DNA of 64,000 nucleotides from a bacterium (GCA_021817945.1 JAKAFL010000006.1:1-64000), one strand, 5' to 3'; counted from the stretch's first letter, positions 16,979-26,944 are shown. Numbers and translations are program-made. The notes: generated by a model from the letters alone, not told the origin.

Positions 16979-18052
16979 ATGCGTACGGCTGATTTCTCGT
17001 TTCCCTTGCCTCCCGACCTTATTGCACAGGTCCCCGCCGCACGCCGTGATCTCTCCCGGCTCCTGGTTCTTCATCGCCAATCCGGCTCGTTGGATCATCG
17101 CCATTTTCAGGATTTTCCCGGCTATTTGAATGCCGGCGATGTGCTGGTGGTGAACAATTCAAAGGTCATTCCTGCACGGCTCAAGGGTCGAAATGAGCGA
17201 ACAAACGGTCATTTTGAGGTGTTTCTTCTGGAGGAATTCATCAAAAACCAATGGTGGTGCATGGTCCGCCCCGGAAAAAGAGCGCCGGTGGGCGCCCGCA
17301 TCCAACTTCTCACCCGGTCTGGGGAGCCTTCCCCCATTTCCGGTTTGGTTTCACAGGTGAATGAATCGGGTCATCGTCTTTTGGAATGGTCCGGAGTGCC
17401 GGATCTGGGAGCGGTTTTGGATGAATATGGATCTATTCCCCTGCCGCCCTACATTAACCGTCCGGAAGTTCGCGAGGAGGATTCCGAGCGTTATCAAACG
17501 GTCTATGCGGGGCCTCCGGGATCCGTGGCAGCACCCACGGCGGGGCTTCATTTCACACCGGAATTACTGGGCCAAATTCAGGCCAGGGGCGTCTCTATCT
17601 GTCAGGTCACATTGCATGTGGGCGCCGGCACTTTTCTGCCGGTCAAGACGGACTTGGTTGCAGACCACACCATGCATTCGGAACGTTTTGAAATAGGCCC
17701 GGAGACGGCGGAAACCATCGCCCGCGCGAAGCATTCCGGGAAAAAGGTGGTTGCGGTGGGCACCACCGTCACCCGCGCCCTGGAGGCTTGCGCCCGGGAA
17801 AATCAGGGCCAAGTATGCGCTTTCAAGGGAACAACGCGGATTTTTTTATACCCGCCAGCCAATTTCCACGTGGTGGACGCGCTCCTTACCAATTTTCATC
17901 TTCCTGAATCCACCCTGCTCATGCTGGCAAGCGCCTTTGCCGCGCCCGGGCATTCTGATCATGGGAGAGAATGCATGCTTTTCGCCTACGCTGAGGCGGT
18001 AAAACAGGGCTACAGGTTTTTCAGCTATGGCGATGCCATGCTTATTTTATGA
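16979..18052 (+). CDS. queA: tRNA preQ1(34) S-adenosylmethionine ribosyltransferase
   Basis: QueA transfers and isomerises the ribosyl group of SAM onto preQ1 in tRNA, forming epoxyqueuosine. The 357-residue protein starts MRTADFSFPLPPDLIAQVPA and shows RDLSRLLVLHR, VLVVNNSKVIPARLKG, the catalytic-region motif YQTVYAGPPGSVAAPTAGLHFT, VTLHVGAGTFLPV, and LLTNFHLPESTLLMLASAFA. The start at 16979 matches the family; the frame is open 96 bp upstream but without homology. It is divergent from mraZ. Its stop overlaps the next start (ATGA), so the pair is coupled. folE2, needed for the same queuosine precursor pathway, is 7 kb away. Confidence 0.96.
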   Translation: MRTADFSFPLPPDLIAQVPAARRDLSRLLVLHRQSGSLDHRHFQDFPGYLNAGDVLVVNNSKVIPARLKGRNERTNGHFEVFLLEEFIKNQWWCMVRPGKRAPVGARIQLLTRSGEPSPISGLVSQVNESGHRLLEWSGVPDLGAVLDEYGSIPLPPYINRPEVREEDSERYQTVYAGPPGSVAAPTAGLHFTPELLGQIQARGVSICQVTLHVGAGTFLPVKTDLVADHTMHSERFEIGPETAETIARAKHSGKKVVAVGTTVTRALEACARENQGQVCAFKGTTRIFLYPPANFHVVDALLTNFHLPESTLLMLASAFAAPGHSDHGRECMLFAYAEAVKQGYRFFSYGDAMLIL

Positions 18053-18768
18053 TCCAAACGCCCCATTCAAAAACCGGGACCAGGCCACAGGTGATTTTGA
18101 ACATGGCAATGACGGCGGATGGCAAGACAGCATCTGCGAACCGCCAGATTCATGCCTTTGGAAGTTCCCGCGACCAGCGCCACCTCTATAAACTCCGTTC
18201 CACGGCGGACGCCATCCTCTGTGGATCCCGCACGGTGGAAATTTCCCGGGCGCTTTTGGACAATGGCGGAAATTGTTTCACCCGGGCCCGAATCTCCCGG
18301 GGTCTTGCCGCCCACCCGCTAAGGATCATTGTTTCCGGCAGTGGATCCATCAACCCGGGGGCGCCAATATTCCAACATTCCTTCTCACCCATTTTATTGA
18401 TCACCACCCGCAGGATATCCGGGGCTAAAAAGCGTGTCTTGTCCCCGCTTTTTGAGGGGATGTTTATTTCCCCCGGGTCCAATCTGGATTTTCATGCGGC
18501 TTTCCGCTGGCTGCGGGACAAGTGGAAAGTTCGCCGGATGGTTTGTGAAGGCGGGGCCGAGTTGAATGCGGCGCTTTTTGCCAGTGACCTGGTGGATGAA
18601 TTGCACCTGACGATTTGCCCTCTTATCATGGGAGGCAACCAGGCGTCCACGATTGCGGATGGCAAAAACGGCTTCACGCTGGAACAGGCCAAACTGTTCA
18701 AAATGACATCCTGCAGGGCCGTTGGAGAGGAGTTATTCACAACCTACACCAGGCTTCCTTCAGACTGA
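18049..18768 (+). CDS. RibD C-terminal-type reductase
   Basis: A 239-residue dihydrofolate-reductase-fold protein of the RibD C-terminal family. In riboflavin synthesis this domain reduces the ribosyl group of the pyrimidine intermediate with NADPH. Motifs visible are VILNMAMTADGKTASANRQI, the nucleotide-binding stretch RSTADAILCGSRTVE, and MVCEGGAELNAALFASDLVDELHLTICPLIMGG. There is no deaminase domain, so it is a stand-alone reductase. It may work in riboflavin synthesis with a separate deaminase or in a related pteridine-type reduction. It is coupled to queA by a 4-bp overlap. Confidence 0.85.
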   Translation: MIQTPHSKTGTRPQVILNMAMTADGKTASANRQIHAFGSSRDQRHLYKLRSTADAILCGSRTVEISRALLDNGGNCFTRARISRGLAAHPLRIIVSGSGSINPGAPIFQHSFSPILLITTRRISGAKKRVLSPLFEGMFISPGSNLDFHAAFRWLRDKWKVRRMVCEGGAELNAALFASDLVDELHLTICPLIMGGNQASTIADGKNGFTLEQAKLFKMTSCRAVGEELFTTYTRLPSD

Positions 18769-18799
18769 TTTTCGGATGGATTCCCCAGCGGGCCCTAAA

Positions 18800-19705
18800 T
18801 CAGTTGATCACCGCCTGGCCCCGGCAATCCCAGTTGATGTCCGGACGACCCGGATCATGCCCCGCAGCCACCGTCGCACCTGATGGCAGCACGGCTGTGC
18901 CATCAGAAACCACATAATTGTATTTATAATAAGACACGTGGCCATCGCTAAAGGTGATGTTTCCGCCGCTGTTATGACGCGAGGAAAACCGGGTGGTGTA
19001 GCCGTGGGGCGTGGCCAGGGTGATTTGGTTTCCGGAATCCCCATAATAGGGAGTTTCCACCGACCGGTCGCGGACATCTGAAAAAAGCACAAAAGCGGAG
19101 GGATTGACCACCATTTGAGATTTTAAAACGGTGACGTACTGGTCAATGTTCAGATTCGCCAGCGCCTTGGAATTCATGCAATAGGAAAACAACGGGCGCA
19201 CGCCCGGGATCATGTCGTATTTGTCCGTTCCAGCCTGGCCGTCAATGGCCGCAATGCCCTGCGAAATGGCCATTGGGCAGTTAAAAATGGAATGGGCCAC
19301 GTAAAAAATAGTGGGTGAATAAGCCCATGTGTAAAGCGGCTTGTTGCCAACATAAGACGGAAGGGCGTTGAACCAGACATCGTCCCCCTCTGGCGGTGTA
19401 TGATTATGATAGGTTGGAATGGAAAGCCATGCCGGGTTATCCTGGTCCACAGAACCAGCGTAGGAATCTTGATAGCGAGGATAGGGAAACACCTGGTTGT
19501 TGTCGTCTATGTACATGTTATCCGCCAGACCCCACTGCCGCATGTTGCTGATGCATCCGGCTTCCTGGGCTCGCGCCTTTGCGCGGCTCAAGGCAGGCAG
19601 CAGCATTGCAGCGAGTATGGCAATGATGGCTATCACCACCAATAGTTCAATCAGCGTGAAACCGTTAGACCTTTTAAAAATGCCTTTGTTGGACTTGATA
19701 TTCAT
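18800..19705 (-). CDS. Type II secretion-like pseudopilin with DG-type C terminus
   Basis: A 301-residue protein with a class III prepilin leader: basic [15 protein letters not shown] cut before [20 protein letters not shown], the hydrophobic helix that anchors the pilin. The remainder is a large exported domain with a Trp/Tyr-rich beta region ending [14 protein letters not shown]. That end resembles the H-x9-DG-type tail of the large pseudopilin families found in Verrucomicrobia and Planctomycetes. I chose the ATG at 19705, since the leader begins there. The gene stands alone, convergent with the RibD-type gene. These proteins occur in many copies per genome and their functions are mostly unknown. 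Confidence 0.87.
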   Translation of the reverse strand: MNIKSNKGIFKRSNGFTLIELLVVIAIIAILAAMLLPALSRAKARAQEAGCISNMRQWGLADNMYIDDNNQVFPYPRYQDSYAGSVDQDNPAWLSIPTYHNHTPPEGDDVWFNALPSYVGNKPLYTWAYSPTIFYVAHSIFNCPMAISQGIAAIDGQAGTDKYDMIPGVRPLFSYCMNSKALANLNIDQYVTVLKSQMVVNPSAFVLFSDVRDRSVETPYYGDSGNQITLATPHGYTTRFSSRHNSGGNITFSDGHVSYYKYNYVVSDGTAVLPSGATVAAGHDPGRPDINWDCRGQAVIN

Positions 19706-20180
19706 AGATTTGTTTTTCCTCGCACAGCGCGGTGGACTCTGGTTCGGCGCCCCCCAACCACTTGAAACAAGTATCAAATGCCCATGTTACGCTTATAAGG
19801 AGATGAGGTCACATGCTTGAAACATATCTTCCGCCAGGATGATGAGTTAAAGCTTTCACAATTTCTGGGGACATGTTCAAAACCATTGTTTTTATTGACT
19901 GTTTTGACATTTTCTAAAATGTCCGGTTCGCTTGCCATTTGGTCCTTCTCCAAACGGACGGGCGGGCTGCTCAATAATTTTTTATTTCTTTCCATTTTGC
20001 TTTTTCACCTGGCCTGGTTTCAAACCGGGCGGCTGGAGCCAGGCTGTCCAATTTACAAGATCGTAACTATTACGGCACGGAATAGCCGCATTTACATTTT
20101 AGATTAGTTGTTCCAAGTGGATTTAAATCCAAGTTACAACCAATAAGTTCAATAAACATCGAAACATCCAACCGTTCCAA
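19706..20180. other. Intergenic region between divergent genes
   Basis: This stretch of 475 bp separates the divergent pseudopilin gene and the large secreted-protein gene and must hold both promoters. It is AT-richer than its surroundings. Short open frames on both strands show no recognisable family, no start signal and no sensible composition. I see no RNA gene or repeat. Confidence 0.5.
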
Positions 20181-23100
20181 ATGAAACAAAACATTCTTTT
20201 AACCATGGCGGCCTGTGCCACGCTCGGGCTGGCATCTGCCGGGGCCCAGGAAACAATCACTTCCTGGACCTTTGACAACTTGCCCGTGGCTCTGAATACC
20301 GCGCCCTCGCCTTCCACCGGTCTTGGTTCTGCCAGCGCCTTGGGAATGAGCAACACCTACGACGGCACCAACAGCGTCAGCGACCCGGCCATTGTGAGCC
20401 TTTCCGGCAGTTCCACAGGCGCGGCGGGTCCCAATGCCTGGCAGATTGTTGCAGGCAGCAGCATCAACGGCGACCACGGCAGCGGCTGGTCCACCAACGC
20501 CCCCATCGGCTCGCAAGGCGCGGCATTCAGCGCCAGCACCCTGGGCTATTATAAGATCACCGCCTCGTTCGATGTTTATGCCACCGCCAATGCCGAGGCC
20601 AATCTCCAGGTGCAATACACCACCGATGGCAAGAACTTTCAAAACGCCAACATCATTTCCGCCGGTTCGGGCATGATTGTGACCAATTCCAACCCTGCGG
20701 ATGCCGCCACCGTTCAAGGCACCTACATCCACCTTGTTCAAGGATGGAATAATGGCATCAAAATCAATCTCACCGGCTTGTCCGCAGTGGATAACAACCC
20801 CCAATTTGCCCTGCGTCTGGTGAATGCCTCCACCGGAACAGACGACGTGGACACCACGGGGGCGGTGTATTCCAATATCTCCGGGAGCTGGACATTCGAC
20901 AACGTCTCAATCCAAGGCGGATCCATGGATACGATTGCGGATTGGACTTTTAACAGCGAATTGAACGACGGCACTGTTTACACGAACACGTTTCCCGATA
21001 TCGGAGGCACCCAGGCAGGCGAAGGGTACAGCATGGGCTTTAATAATAACTATGTTTACAGCTCCGGCACCGGCAGCGTTGACCAGTCCGACATTACAGC
21101 CACCGGTGGAAGCTCCACTGGCCCGGCATCCCCCAACGCCTGGCGCGTGCGTGGAGGCCCGCCCGGAAACCCCAGCTATGGATATAACACTGCCGCGCCC
21201 ATAGGCACACAAGGCACTGAGTACGATGTCAACACGTCCGGCTACACCAATATCATCGTTAATTTTGACGTCTATTTCACCTCCGCCGCCGAGGCCAACA
21301 TCTGCGTTCTTTACACCACCGATGGCTGGGCCACCACCAATGTGGCTCAAAACCTGGCTTACGGATCGAACGCCTCTCTTATCCAAACCAACAGTTCCAG
21401 CCCAAATACCGTGGCGGGAACCTATTTTCACAACAGCAAGGGCCAGGGCTTTTACAATAACATGGTGGTGGATTTCACCGGCAACCACGCGGTGGAAAAC
21501 AATCCTCTTTTCGGCTTCCGTGTTGTCAATGCCTCCACCGGACCAGACTGCGTGAATTACACCGGTGCCATCTATAACAATAACTCCGGCAACTGGCGCT
21601 TTGACAATGTCACCGTGAGCGGCACCGCCGGCAACACTCCCCCGGCTCTCGCCCTGGATCCGACCGCCACCGTGGATGGACCCTTCACCAACACCTTCAC
21701 AGACTCGCTGCAATGGCGCACCAACATCAACGCAGTCTATGTGAACGGACTCCTGCTCACCAACATTGCCTACACCACCAACATTCCCGGACAACTGGTT
21801 TTCACCCCCGCCCTTTCGGCGCTCCTCCAATCCAGCGGACTGAAAAGCCTGGTCATCACGGCCCGGGGTTATGGTTCTGCCAAGGTTTCCCAGCCGCTCG
21901 GGGCTGGCGTGGCGGCAAAGCTTGCCTTGATTAATCCTGTCTCCGGTCCATCCGCCAGCGGCGGCACCTTGGTTTCCAACCCCTTCTTCCTTGTGTCTGA
22001 CCAGTACGGAAACGGCACCACCAATCCATACAATTCGGTCTCCATCACCGCTTCGGTGGGCGGAGGCGGAGCTTGGACCCTGGGTGGGGACCTCACGCAG
22101 CCATCCGCAAACGGACTCATCCAGTTCACCAACCTGACCGCCACCCTCCAGGGCTCATCGGCCATTTCAAATGCCTACATTTCCTTTGCCATAACCGGTT
22201 ATCCCCCGCTGGCCGCCACCAATTCAGCCCCGTTCACCATCGGGTCCGCCCCGGTCCCATTCACCCCGGGCAACTTGGCGGTCTTGCGGGTTGATTCCAC
22301 CTCAGCCAACACCACGTTCAGCATTGTTGAGCTTGATCCTTCCACGGTTGCGCAACCCGCCCCCGTAAACATTGTCCCCGTTCCAGCCACGGGAACCAAC
22401 GCCTTGCGCATGTCCAATTCCGGTTCCACCGGACGCCTGGCGCTGAGTGACGACGGCACCCTTCTCTGCTTTGGCGCCTTTGTGGACGATAGCGCGGCAA
22501 CTCCGGATGAAACGTTAAATCTCACTCGCGCAGCGGCAGGTATGAGCTACACCAATGGCGTCGCCTTTGGCATAACCTACACTTCCGTTTCCTACGGCGG
22601 CAGCCAGGCCCGCGCAGCCTGCATCCTCGGTGATGGCAGCGGAAACTGGATCGCGGACGACAAGGGCGGCCTCTATGAGGGCAATATCGTCCAGGGGAAT
22701 ATCACCGCGCCAAATCTGAACGCCTACAACAACGTCTCAGTCAAGTCCTTTGGTGGAACCCCGTATATTGAAACGCAAAAAGCCGTGGCCGGCCAGAATA
22801 TACCCGTGGTTTACGCTCTCGGACTTGATCCCAGCACCGGTCTCTACGATGTCACCTTTGCCAACAACCTTGGCACAGATGGAAATGCGTCCGATTTCTA
22901 CCTGGTCTCCACCAACAACGGTAGCACCTATGACATCCTCTACGTTTGCGACCAAAACTCAAACACCCAGGGCGTGATCCGGAAGTACTCCTGGCTGAAC
23001 GGTGCTTGGGCCAATAGCGGCACCTACACCAACACCACCAGCGTGGATGGCATGTTTGCCGCCACCAACGGGCTGGGTGGCGCATACATCTTCTACACCA

Positions 23101-23783
23101 CCGGCAGCGGAGGTGTCTCTGGAAACTCCGTCATCCGCTTGAACGATGCTGCTGGATGGAACCAAAACATCTCCATCACCTCCAGCAACTTGATCTACAC
23201 CACCCCTGCTGGAACCTCGCTCAAAGGCCTGACCTTTGTGCCCCAAAAGCCGGGCACGGCCAAACCTGTGTTGGCGCCTGTTTTGATTCCCCAAGCCAAA
23301 GCAACCGTTGGCAGCTCCTTTGCCGTGACCACCTCCCCGGTGGACCCCGCATGGCAGTCCGCCATCACCTCCATCACTGTCAATGGCACAGTGTTGCCCT
23401 CCAACGCCTATGACGCCTCGCAGGCGGGACAAATCGCCTTCACCCCCGCCAACGCCGCCGTCCTTCAGGGAACCGGCATGAAAAACATCGTTGTGAATTC
23501 AGCCGGCTACAGCCAGTCGGCCGTTTTCCAGCTTATCTCCCAAATCCCCAATCCCGTCTTGGGATCGGCCACATTGACTTCCGGCGGGCTGACCTTTGGG
23601 TTCATCAGCACGTCTGGCCTGACCTTCTCGGTTCATGCCACCAACAACTTGGAAGCCCCGCTCAACACCTGGCCCGTTGTGGGCAGCGCGGTGGAAAATC
23701 CGCCAGGCTCAGGTCACTTCCAATTCACCGACTCCAAACCGGCCACCAACACAACCGAGTTCTATCGCATCAGCCAGCCTTGA
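20181..23783 (+). CDS. Large secreted beta-rich protein with internal duplication
   Basis: A 1200-residue exported protein with a signal peptide (MKQNILLTMAACATLGLASAGAQ). Residues about 24-245 and 250-485 are two copies of the same domain, each starting TI..WTF and containing GSSTG-ASPNAW, APIGTQG or APIGSQG, and an AEANxxVxYTTDG segment. A domain with VNGLLLTNIAYTTNIPGQLVFTP (about 500-590) recurs near residues 1030-1115 (VNGTVLPSNAYDASQAGQIAFTP). The middle, about 690-1020, is a repetitive beta region that may be a propeller. The last 70 residues end TEFYRISQP, a tail shared with three other proteins in this window. No catalytic motif is recognised. Role unknown; cell surface or extracellular. 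Confidence 0.85.
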   Translation: MKQNILLTMAACATLGLASAGAQETITSWTFDNLPVALNTAPSPSTGLGSASALGMSNTYDGTNSVSDPAIVSLSGSSTGAAGPNAWQIVAGSSINGDHGSGWSTNAPIGSQGAAFSASTLGYYKITASFDVYATANAEANLQVQYTTDGKNFQNANIISAGSGMIVTNSNPADAATVQGTYIHLVQGWNNGIKINLTGLSAVDNNPQFALRLVNASTGTDDVDTTGAVYSNISGSWTFDNVSIQGGSMDTIADWTFNSELNDGTVYTNTFPDIGGTQAGEGYSMGFNNNYVYSSGTGSVDQSDITATGGSSTGPASPNAWRVRGGPPGNPSYGYNTAAPIGTQGTEYDVNTSGYTNIIVNFDVYFTSAAEANICVLYTTDGWATTNVAQNLAYGSNASLIQTNSSSPNTVAGTYFHNSKGQGFYNNMVVDFTGNHAVENNPLFGFRVVNASTGPDCVNYTGAIYNNNSGNWRFDNVTVSGTAGNTPPALALDPTATVDGPFTNTFTDSLQWRTNINAVYVNGLLLTNIAYTTNIPGQLVFTPALSALLQSSGLKSLVITARGYGSAKVSQPLGAGVAAKLALINPVSGPSASGGTLVSNPFFLVSDQYGNGTTNPYNSVSITASVGGGGAWTLGGDLTQPSANGLIQFTNLTATLQGSSAISNAYISFAITGYPPLAATNSAPFTIGSAPVPFTPGNLAVLRVDSTSANTTFSIVELDPSTVAQPAPVNIVPVPATGTNALRMSNSGSTGRLALSDDGTLLCFGAFVDDSAATPDETLNLTRAAAGMSYTNGVAFGITYTSVSYGGSQARAACILGDGSGNWIADDKGGLYEGNIVQGNITAPNLNAYNNVSVKSFGGTPYIETQKAVAGQNIPVVYALGLDPSTGLYDVTFANNLGTDGNASDFYLVSTNNGSTYDILYVCDQNSNTQGVIRKYSWLNGAWANSGTYTNTTSVDGMFAATNGLGGAYIFYTTGSGGVSGNSVIRLNDAAGWNQNISITSSNLIYTTPAGTSLKGLTFVPQKPGTAKPVLAPVLIPQAKATVGSSFAVTTSPVDPAWQSAITSITVNGTVLPSNAYDASQAGQIAFTPANAAVLQGTGMKNIVVNSAGYSQSAVFQLISQIPNPVLGSATLTSGGLTFGFISTSGLTFSVHATNNLEAPLNTWPVVGSAVENPPGSGHFQFTDSKPATNTTEFYRISQP

Positions 23784-23820
23784 TCTGGAGTGTCTGCCTG
23801 GTTTGCCAGGCTTAAGCAAG

Positions 23821-23852
23821 GGGCGGGTTTCAACAGGAAACCCGCCCTTTTT
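23821..23852 (+). terminator. Rho-independent terminator
   Basis: An 11-bp perfect stem (GGGCGGGTTTC at 23821-23831 with GAAACCCGCCC at 23837-23847), a 5-base loop and a run of T at 23848-23852. It lies 38 bp after the stop of the secreted-protein gene and would end its transcription. Confidence 0.9.
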
Positions 23853-23883
23853 CATTTTATCGCACCGGCCACCGGCCCCTTTT

Positions 23884-25032
23884 TTAAGGATCAAACTGAA
23901 AGGATGCCAAAACCGGGCGGTGATCCGATGCCAAACCCCATCCTTCAACCCGGGGAATAAAGGTGTCTCCCGGCAGCCAATGCCGCTTCAAGGCGGGGCT
24001 TAATAAAATGTAATCTATCCGCGAATAGGTGTCATCCACCCCATAAAAATGCGTCCAAGCCACGGTCCGGGGCGGACGATGCCCATCATGCGGACCGGAC
24101 CCATCATCCAGCTTTTCAGCAGGCCGGGTATCCCAAAGGCGATTCTTTCCCCGTCCCACCACCACCTTTGTGGAAGCCGAATCAGGCACGTCATTCATAT
24201 CACCCGCCACCACAAGGTTGGCCAGGGGATCGGCGCGCAAATGATCATCCACGACCCTCCTTAATAGTTTCGCCTCTTCATATCGCAGGTCTGCCTCGTC
24301 TGCCTCGGTCACCGGACGCCTCGATTTCAAATGGACCCCTATCACGGTAAGGCGGAAGTCTGGAGCAACCGCAATGTCATCATCTAAAAATCCACGGCTG
24401 ACCTGAAACCTCCGGCCATCGAGAAGAAAAAATTCCTTTGTGTGCGGATGTCTTGCCACAATGGGAAACCGGCTCAACAAGGACACGTGGATGTTTGTAT
24501 CGTAGCCTTCAACCCAGTCCCAGTAAGGCAGCTTGAGGCCGCTCAAGGCCAGCCCGGCCTGCAACTCCTTCAGGGCATGGGGAGTGCCCATTTCCTCAAG
24601 CACCAGGACATCTGGCGCCATGCTCAAGATGGACTCCCGAACCTTGGCCCTGGCCATGTCAGACTTGATCTCCTTTCGTGATTCGGTCGGCACATCGAGG
24701 TAGGTTTCCACATTAAAAGCCGCCAGCCGAAACTCAGCAGTCCGTGTGGAGGGATTTTCGATCCTCAAACCGTGCACCATAGGGTTGGTAAGCGGTCCAG
24801 CGTCGGCAACATTAGCCGCATCTGGGTCCATCGTGCCAGCCCACGCACTTTCCAGCCCTGTCAGTATCCAAAAGAAAATCAAAAACCGGCTCAGAGCCTG
24901 TCCGAAAAGTGGGAAGGGTGCTGCGGCTGGGGATTTTGGCCTTGGGCGAGGTGGAGCCGTCGGCGAATCCCCGTGGCGGGAATCAATGAAACTATTTATT
25001 CTCCGGTGCATTCCTCCCAAGCATACCTTCAC
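23884..25032 (-). CDS. Exported endonuclease/exonuclease/phosphatase-family protein
   Basis: A 382-residue protein of the DNase I-like fold. The motifs are RLAAFNVETYLDVP (first metal-site Asn), VLVLEEMG (Glu), LTVIGVHLKSR, LVVAGDMNDVPDS (Asp and Asn), YSRIDYILLSP and ASDHRPVLASF (catalytic Asp-His). This set is complete. A hydrophobic segment (LSRFLIFFWILTGLESAWA) after about 47 residues suggests export, so the true start may be an internal Met; the listed start is the most upstream. The substrate cannot be told from sequence: nucleic acid, phospholipid head group or inositol phosphate are all possible. It is divergent from folE2. Confidence 0.86.
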   Translation of the reverse strand: MKVCLGGMHRRINSFIDSRHGDSPTAPPRPRPKSPAAAPFPLFGQALSRFLIFFWILTGLESAWAGTMDPDAANVADAGPLTNPMVHGLRIENPSTRTAEFRLAAFNVETYLDVPTESRKEIKSDMARAKVRESILSMAPDVLVLEEMGTPHALKELQAGLALSGLKLPYWDWVEGYDTNIHVSLLSRFPIVARHPHTKEFFLLDGRRFQVSRGFLDDDIAVAPDFRLTVIGVHLKSRRPVTEADEADLRYEEAKLLRRVVDDHLRADPLANLVVAGDMNDVPDSASTKVVVGRGKNRLWDTRPAEKLDDGSGPHDGHRPPRTVAWTHFYGVDDTYSRIDYILLSPALKRHWLPGDTFIPRVEGWGLASDHRPVLASFQFDP

Positions 25033-25143
25033 CCATCAGGACTGGCCAGCTTCCGCTCGACCCGCAACCCGTCCATATCCACTTTTTACTTCCGGCCCAA
25101 AGTCAGCGCTTTGCCACATGGCACAAACGTGGTATTTTGCGCC

Positions 25144-25944
25144 ATGTCAAAATCCGTCAAACGACAGGGTACGGTCCTGGATGACAAACAGAGCGAGCGC
25201 GACACCCGGGAGCTGCGCATTGATAAAGTGGGCGTCCGCGGCCTGAAATTTCCCATACAGGTTCGCGATAAAACCGGCAGCATACAAAACACCGTGGCTA
25301 CTTTGGGCATGTTCGTGGATCTTCCCAAGGAATTCAAGGGCACCCACATGAGCCGTTTTTTGGAGGTGCTCAATGCTCATGGCAGCGTCATCCACGTGGA
25401 AAATATTTCCGACATTCTCCATTCGCTGCAAAAAAAGCTCCATGCGTCCACATCCCACCTGGAAATTGAGTTTCCCTATTTCATGTCCAAAATCTCCCCG
25501 GTTTCCCGCCAGACCAGCCTGATGGATTATACGGCCCGGTTTGACGCCGCCGCCTGCGGCCCGGACATGGATTTTGTCCTCACCGTCCGCGCCAATGTCA
25601 CCACCCTCTGCCCCTGTTCCAAGGCCATTGCCAGGTATGGAGCTCATAACCAGCGCGGGGAAGTCTCCGTATCCATCCGCTTTCTCAAGATTGTATGGAT
25701 TGAGGACCTGATCCGGATCATCGAAAAATCCGCAAGCTCGGAGCTTTACTCCCTGCTCAAGCGTCAGGATGAAAAAGCCGTGACGGAGCGGGCGTACGAA
25801 AATCCTGTGTTTGTGGAGGACCTGGTGCGGAACGTGGCCTTGGGGCTGAATGCCGATAAACGCGTGACCTGGTACAAGGTTCAGGCTGAAAACTTTGAAA
25901 GCATCCATAACCACAATGCCTATGCCTGCATCGAAAAAGGCTGA
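25144..25944 (+). CDS. folE2: GTP cyclohydrolase FolE2 (type IB)
   Basis: FolE2 converts GTP to dihydroneopterin triphosphate, the first step to folate and queuosine. The 266-residue protein has the FolE2 signatures VATLGMFVDLPKEFKGTHMSR, TLCPCSKAIARYGAHNQRG (metal-binding Cys) and PVFVEDLVRNVALGL. The ATG at 25144 gives the usual length; the frame is open further upstream but without homology. FolE2 enzymes use metals other than zinc and often replace the zinc enzyme FolE under zinc limitation. No zinc-regulator site was recognised upstream. With queA in the window, it suggests a queuosine pathway in this organism. Confidence 0.94.
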   Translation: MSKSVKRQGTVLDDKQSERDTRELRIDKVGVRGLKFPIQVRDKTGSIQNTVATLGMFVDLPKEFKGTHMSRFLEVLNAHGSVIHVENISDILHSLQKKLHASTSHLEIEFPYFMSKISPVSRQTSLMDYTARFDAAACGPDMDFVLTVRANVTTLCPCSKAIARYGAHNQRGEVSVSIRFLKIVWIEDLIRIIEKSASSELYSLLKRQDEKAVTERAYENPVFVEDLVRNVALGLNADKRVTWYKVQAENFESIHNHNAYACIEKG

Positions 25945-26110
25945 CGGTTTGCCTGAAATGCCTTCCCGCCATGGGGTTTCGCCCTTGGGGGATGCCAAAC
26001 CGGGAGCTTCAAAAAAACTGAAAATTTTAGTGGCATTCCCTCCCACCTCTGATACATTCCCGCGCTCTAGATGATCCGGAAAAGACTCCGGTACCAATTT
26101 AATTACTGCT

Positions 26111-26704
26111 GTGAGCATCAAGAAAAACGACATGAAAAAAGGGCCTGCCCGCGTCAAAGCTCCTGGGTCCGCCACTTCCGCTGCCATTTTGGGGCGGCCT
26201 ACGGCCAAAACCAACGTGCTTTCTGGTGATGCCCGCAAAGTCAAACCAGAGTGGCAGGGGTTTTATCAGAACCTTCTGGATCTCCGGGAGCAACTCATCC
26301 ACCAGATGAGCGGCTTGGCCAAGGAATCAGCCCAGGAAATGCCCGGTTACAGCCTCCACATGGCCGACTCCGGCACTGACAATTTTGACCGGGATTTTGC
26401 CCTCAGCCTTCTTTCTGCCGACCAGGATTCGGTTTACGAAATCGAGGAGGCCTTGAAACGAATTGAAAAAAAGACCTACGGGATTTGTGAGTTGACAGGC
26501 AAAAACATCCCCAAATCCCGTCTGGAGGCCATTCCTTGGGCCCGTTTCACCGTAGAAGCCCAGGCCCAGCTTGAAAAAGACGGCGCACTTAAGTCCCGCC
26601 GCCTCGGGGCTTTGGGCACCGTGGACTCGGCCGGGATCACCGAAACTGATTCTGAAGAGGATGAGCAGGCGGAAGACCAAAAGCCCTCCAAGGAAAAGGA
26701 ATAA
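26111..26704 (+). CDS. DksA/TraR-like protein with an incomplete zinc finger
   Basis: A 197-residue protein with the DksA/TraR layout: an N-terminal helical region (FYQNLLDLREQLIHQMSGLA), acidic residues in ADSGTDNFDRDFALSLLS at the coiled-coil tip, and the C-terminal segment EALKRIEKKTYGICELTGKNIPKSRLEAIPWARFTVEAQ. The four-Cys zinc site is reduced to one Cys (GICELTGKNI), so zinc is probably not bound. An acidic tail (SEEDEQAEDQKPSKEKE) follows. DksA proteins bind RNA polymerase through its secondary channel and act with ppGpp. The start is GTG at 26111; an ATG seven codons later (26132) is an alternative. It is followed by two ribosomal protein genes. Confidence 0.83.
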   Translation: MSIKKNDMKKGPARVKAPGSATSAAILGRPTAKTNVLSGDARKVKPEWQGFYQNLLDLREQLIHQMSGLAKESAQEMPGYSLHMADSGTDNFDRDFALSLLSADQDSVYEIEEALKRIEKKTYGICELTGKNIPKSRLEAIPWARFTVEAQAQLEKDGALKSRRLGALGTVDSAGITETDSEEDEQAEDQKPSKEKE

Positions 26705-26753
26705 GGAATAATCCGGTTTTTAACATTTAAAATAGAACCAACCCATCCATCTT

Positions 26754-26921
26754 ATGCCACGGGAAACCATTACAATCGAATGCACCGAAGCACGCAAGGA
26801 AGGCAAATCGCCCTCCCGCTACACCACCAGTCGCAACAAAAAATTGCAGACTGAAAAGCTTGAGGTCAAAAAATACAACCCTGCCCTTCGGCGTCACACT
26901 GTTCACAAGGAAATTAAGTAA
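26754..26921 (+). CDS. rpmG: Ribosomal protein bL33
   Basis: A 55-residue protein, [20 protein letters not shown] followed by [20 protein letters not shown] and [15 protein letters not shown]. This is a clear match to bacterial L33, which sits near the E site of the large subunit. Only one Cys is present, so this is the zinc-independent form. It lies 49 bp after the DksA-like gene and 23 bp before rpsR, and the three probably share a transcript. Confidence 0.96.
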   Translation: MPRETITIECTEARKEGKSPSRYTTSRNKKLQTEKLEVKKYNPALRRHTVHKEIK

Positions 26922-26944
26922 CCCCTCCCCCAACCCACTTTTTT

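Noticed and set aside
19817-20107. A 96-codon plus-strand open frame in the pseudopilin/secreted-protein gap
   Set aside because: No ribosome binding site, no family pattern, and a likely promoter region.
24772-25143. An N-terminal extension of FolE2
   Set aside because: The frame is open upstream but overlaps the divergent nuclease-fold gene and has no FolE2 homology; the ATG at 25144 gives normal length.
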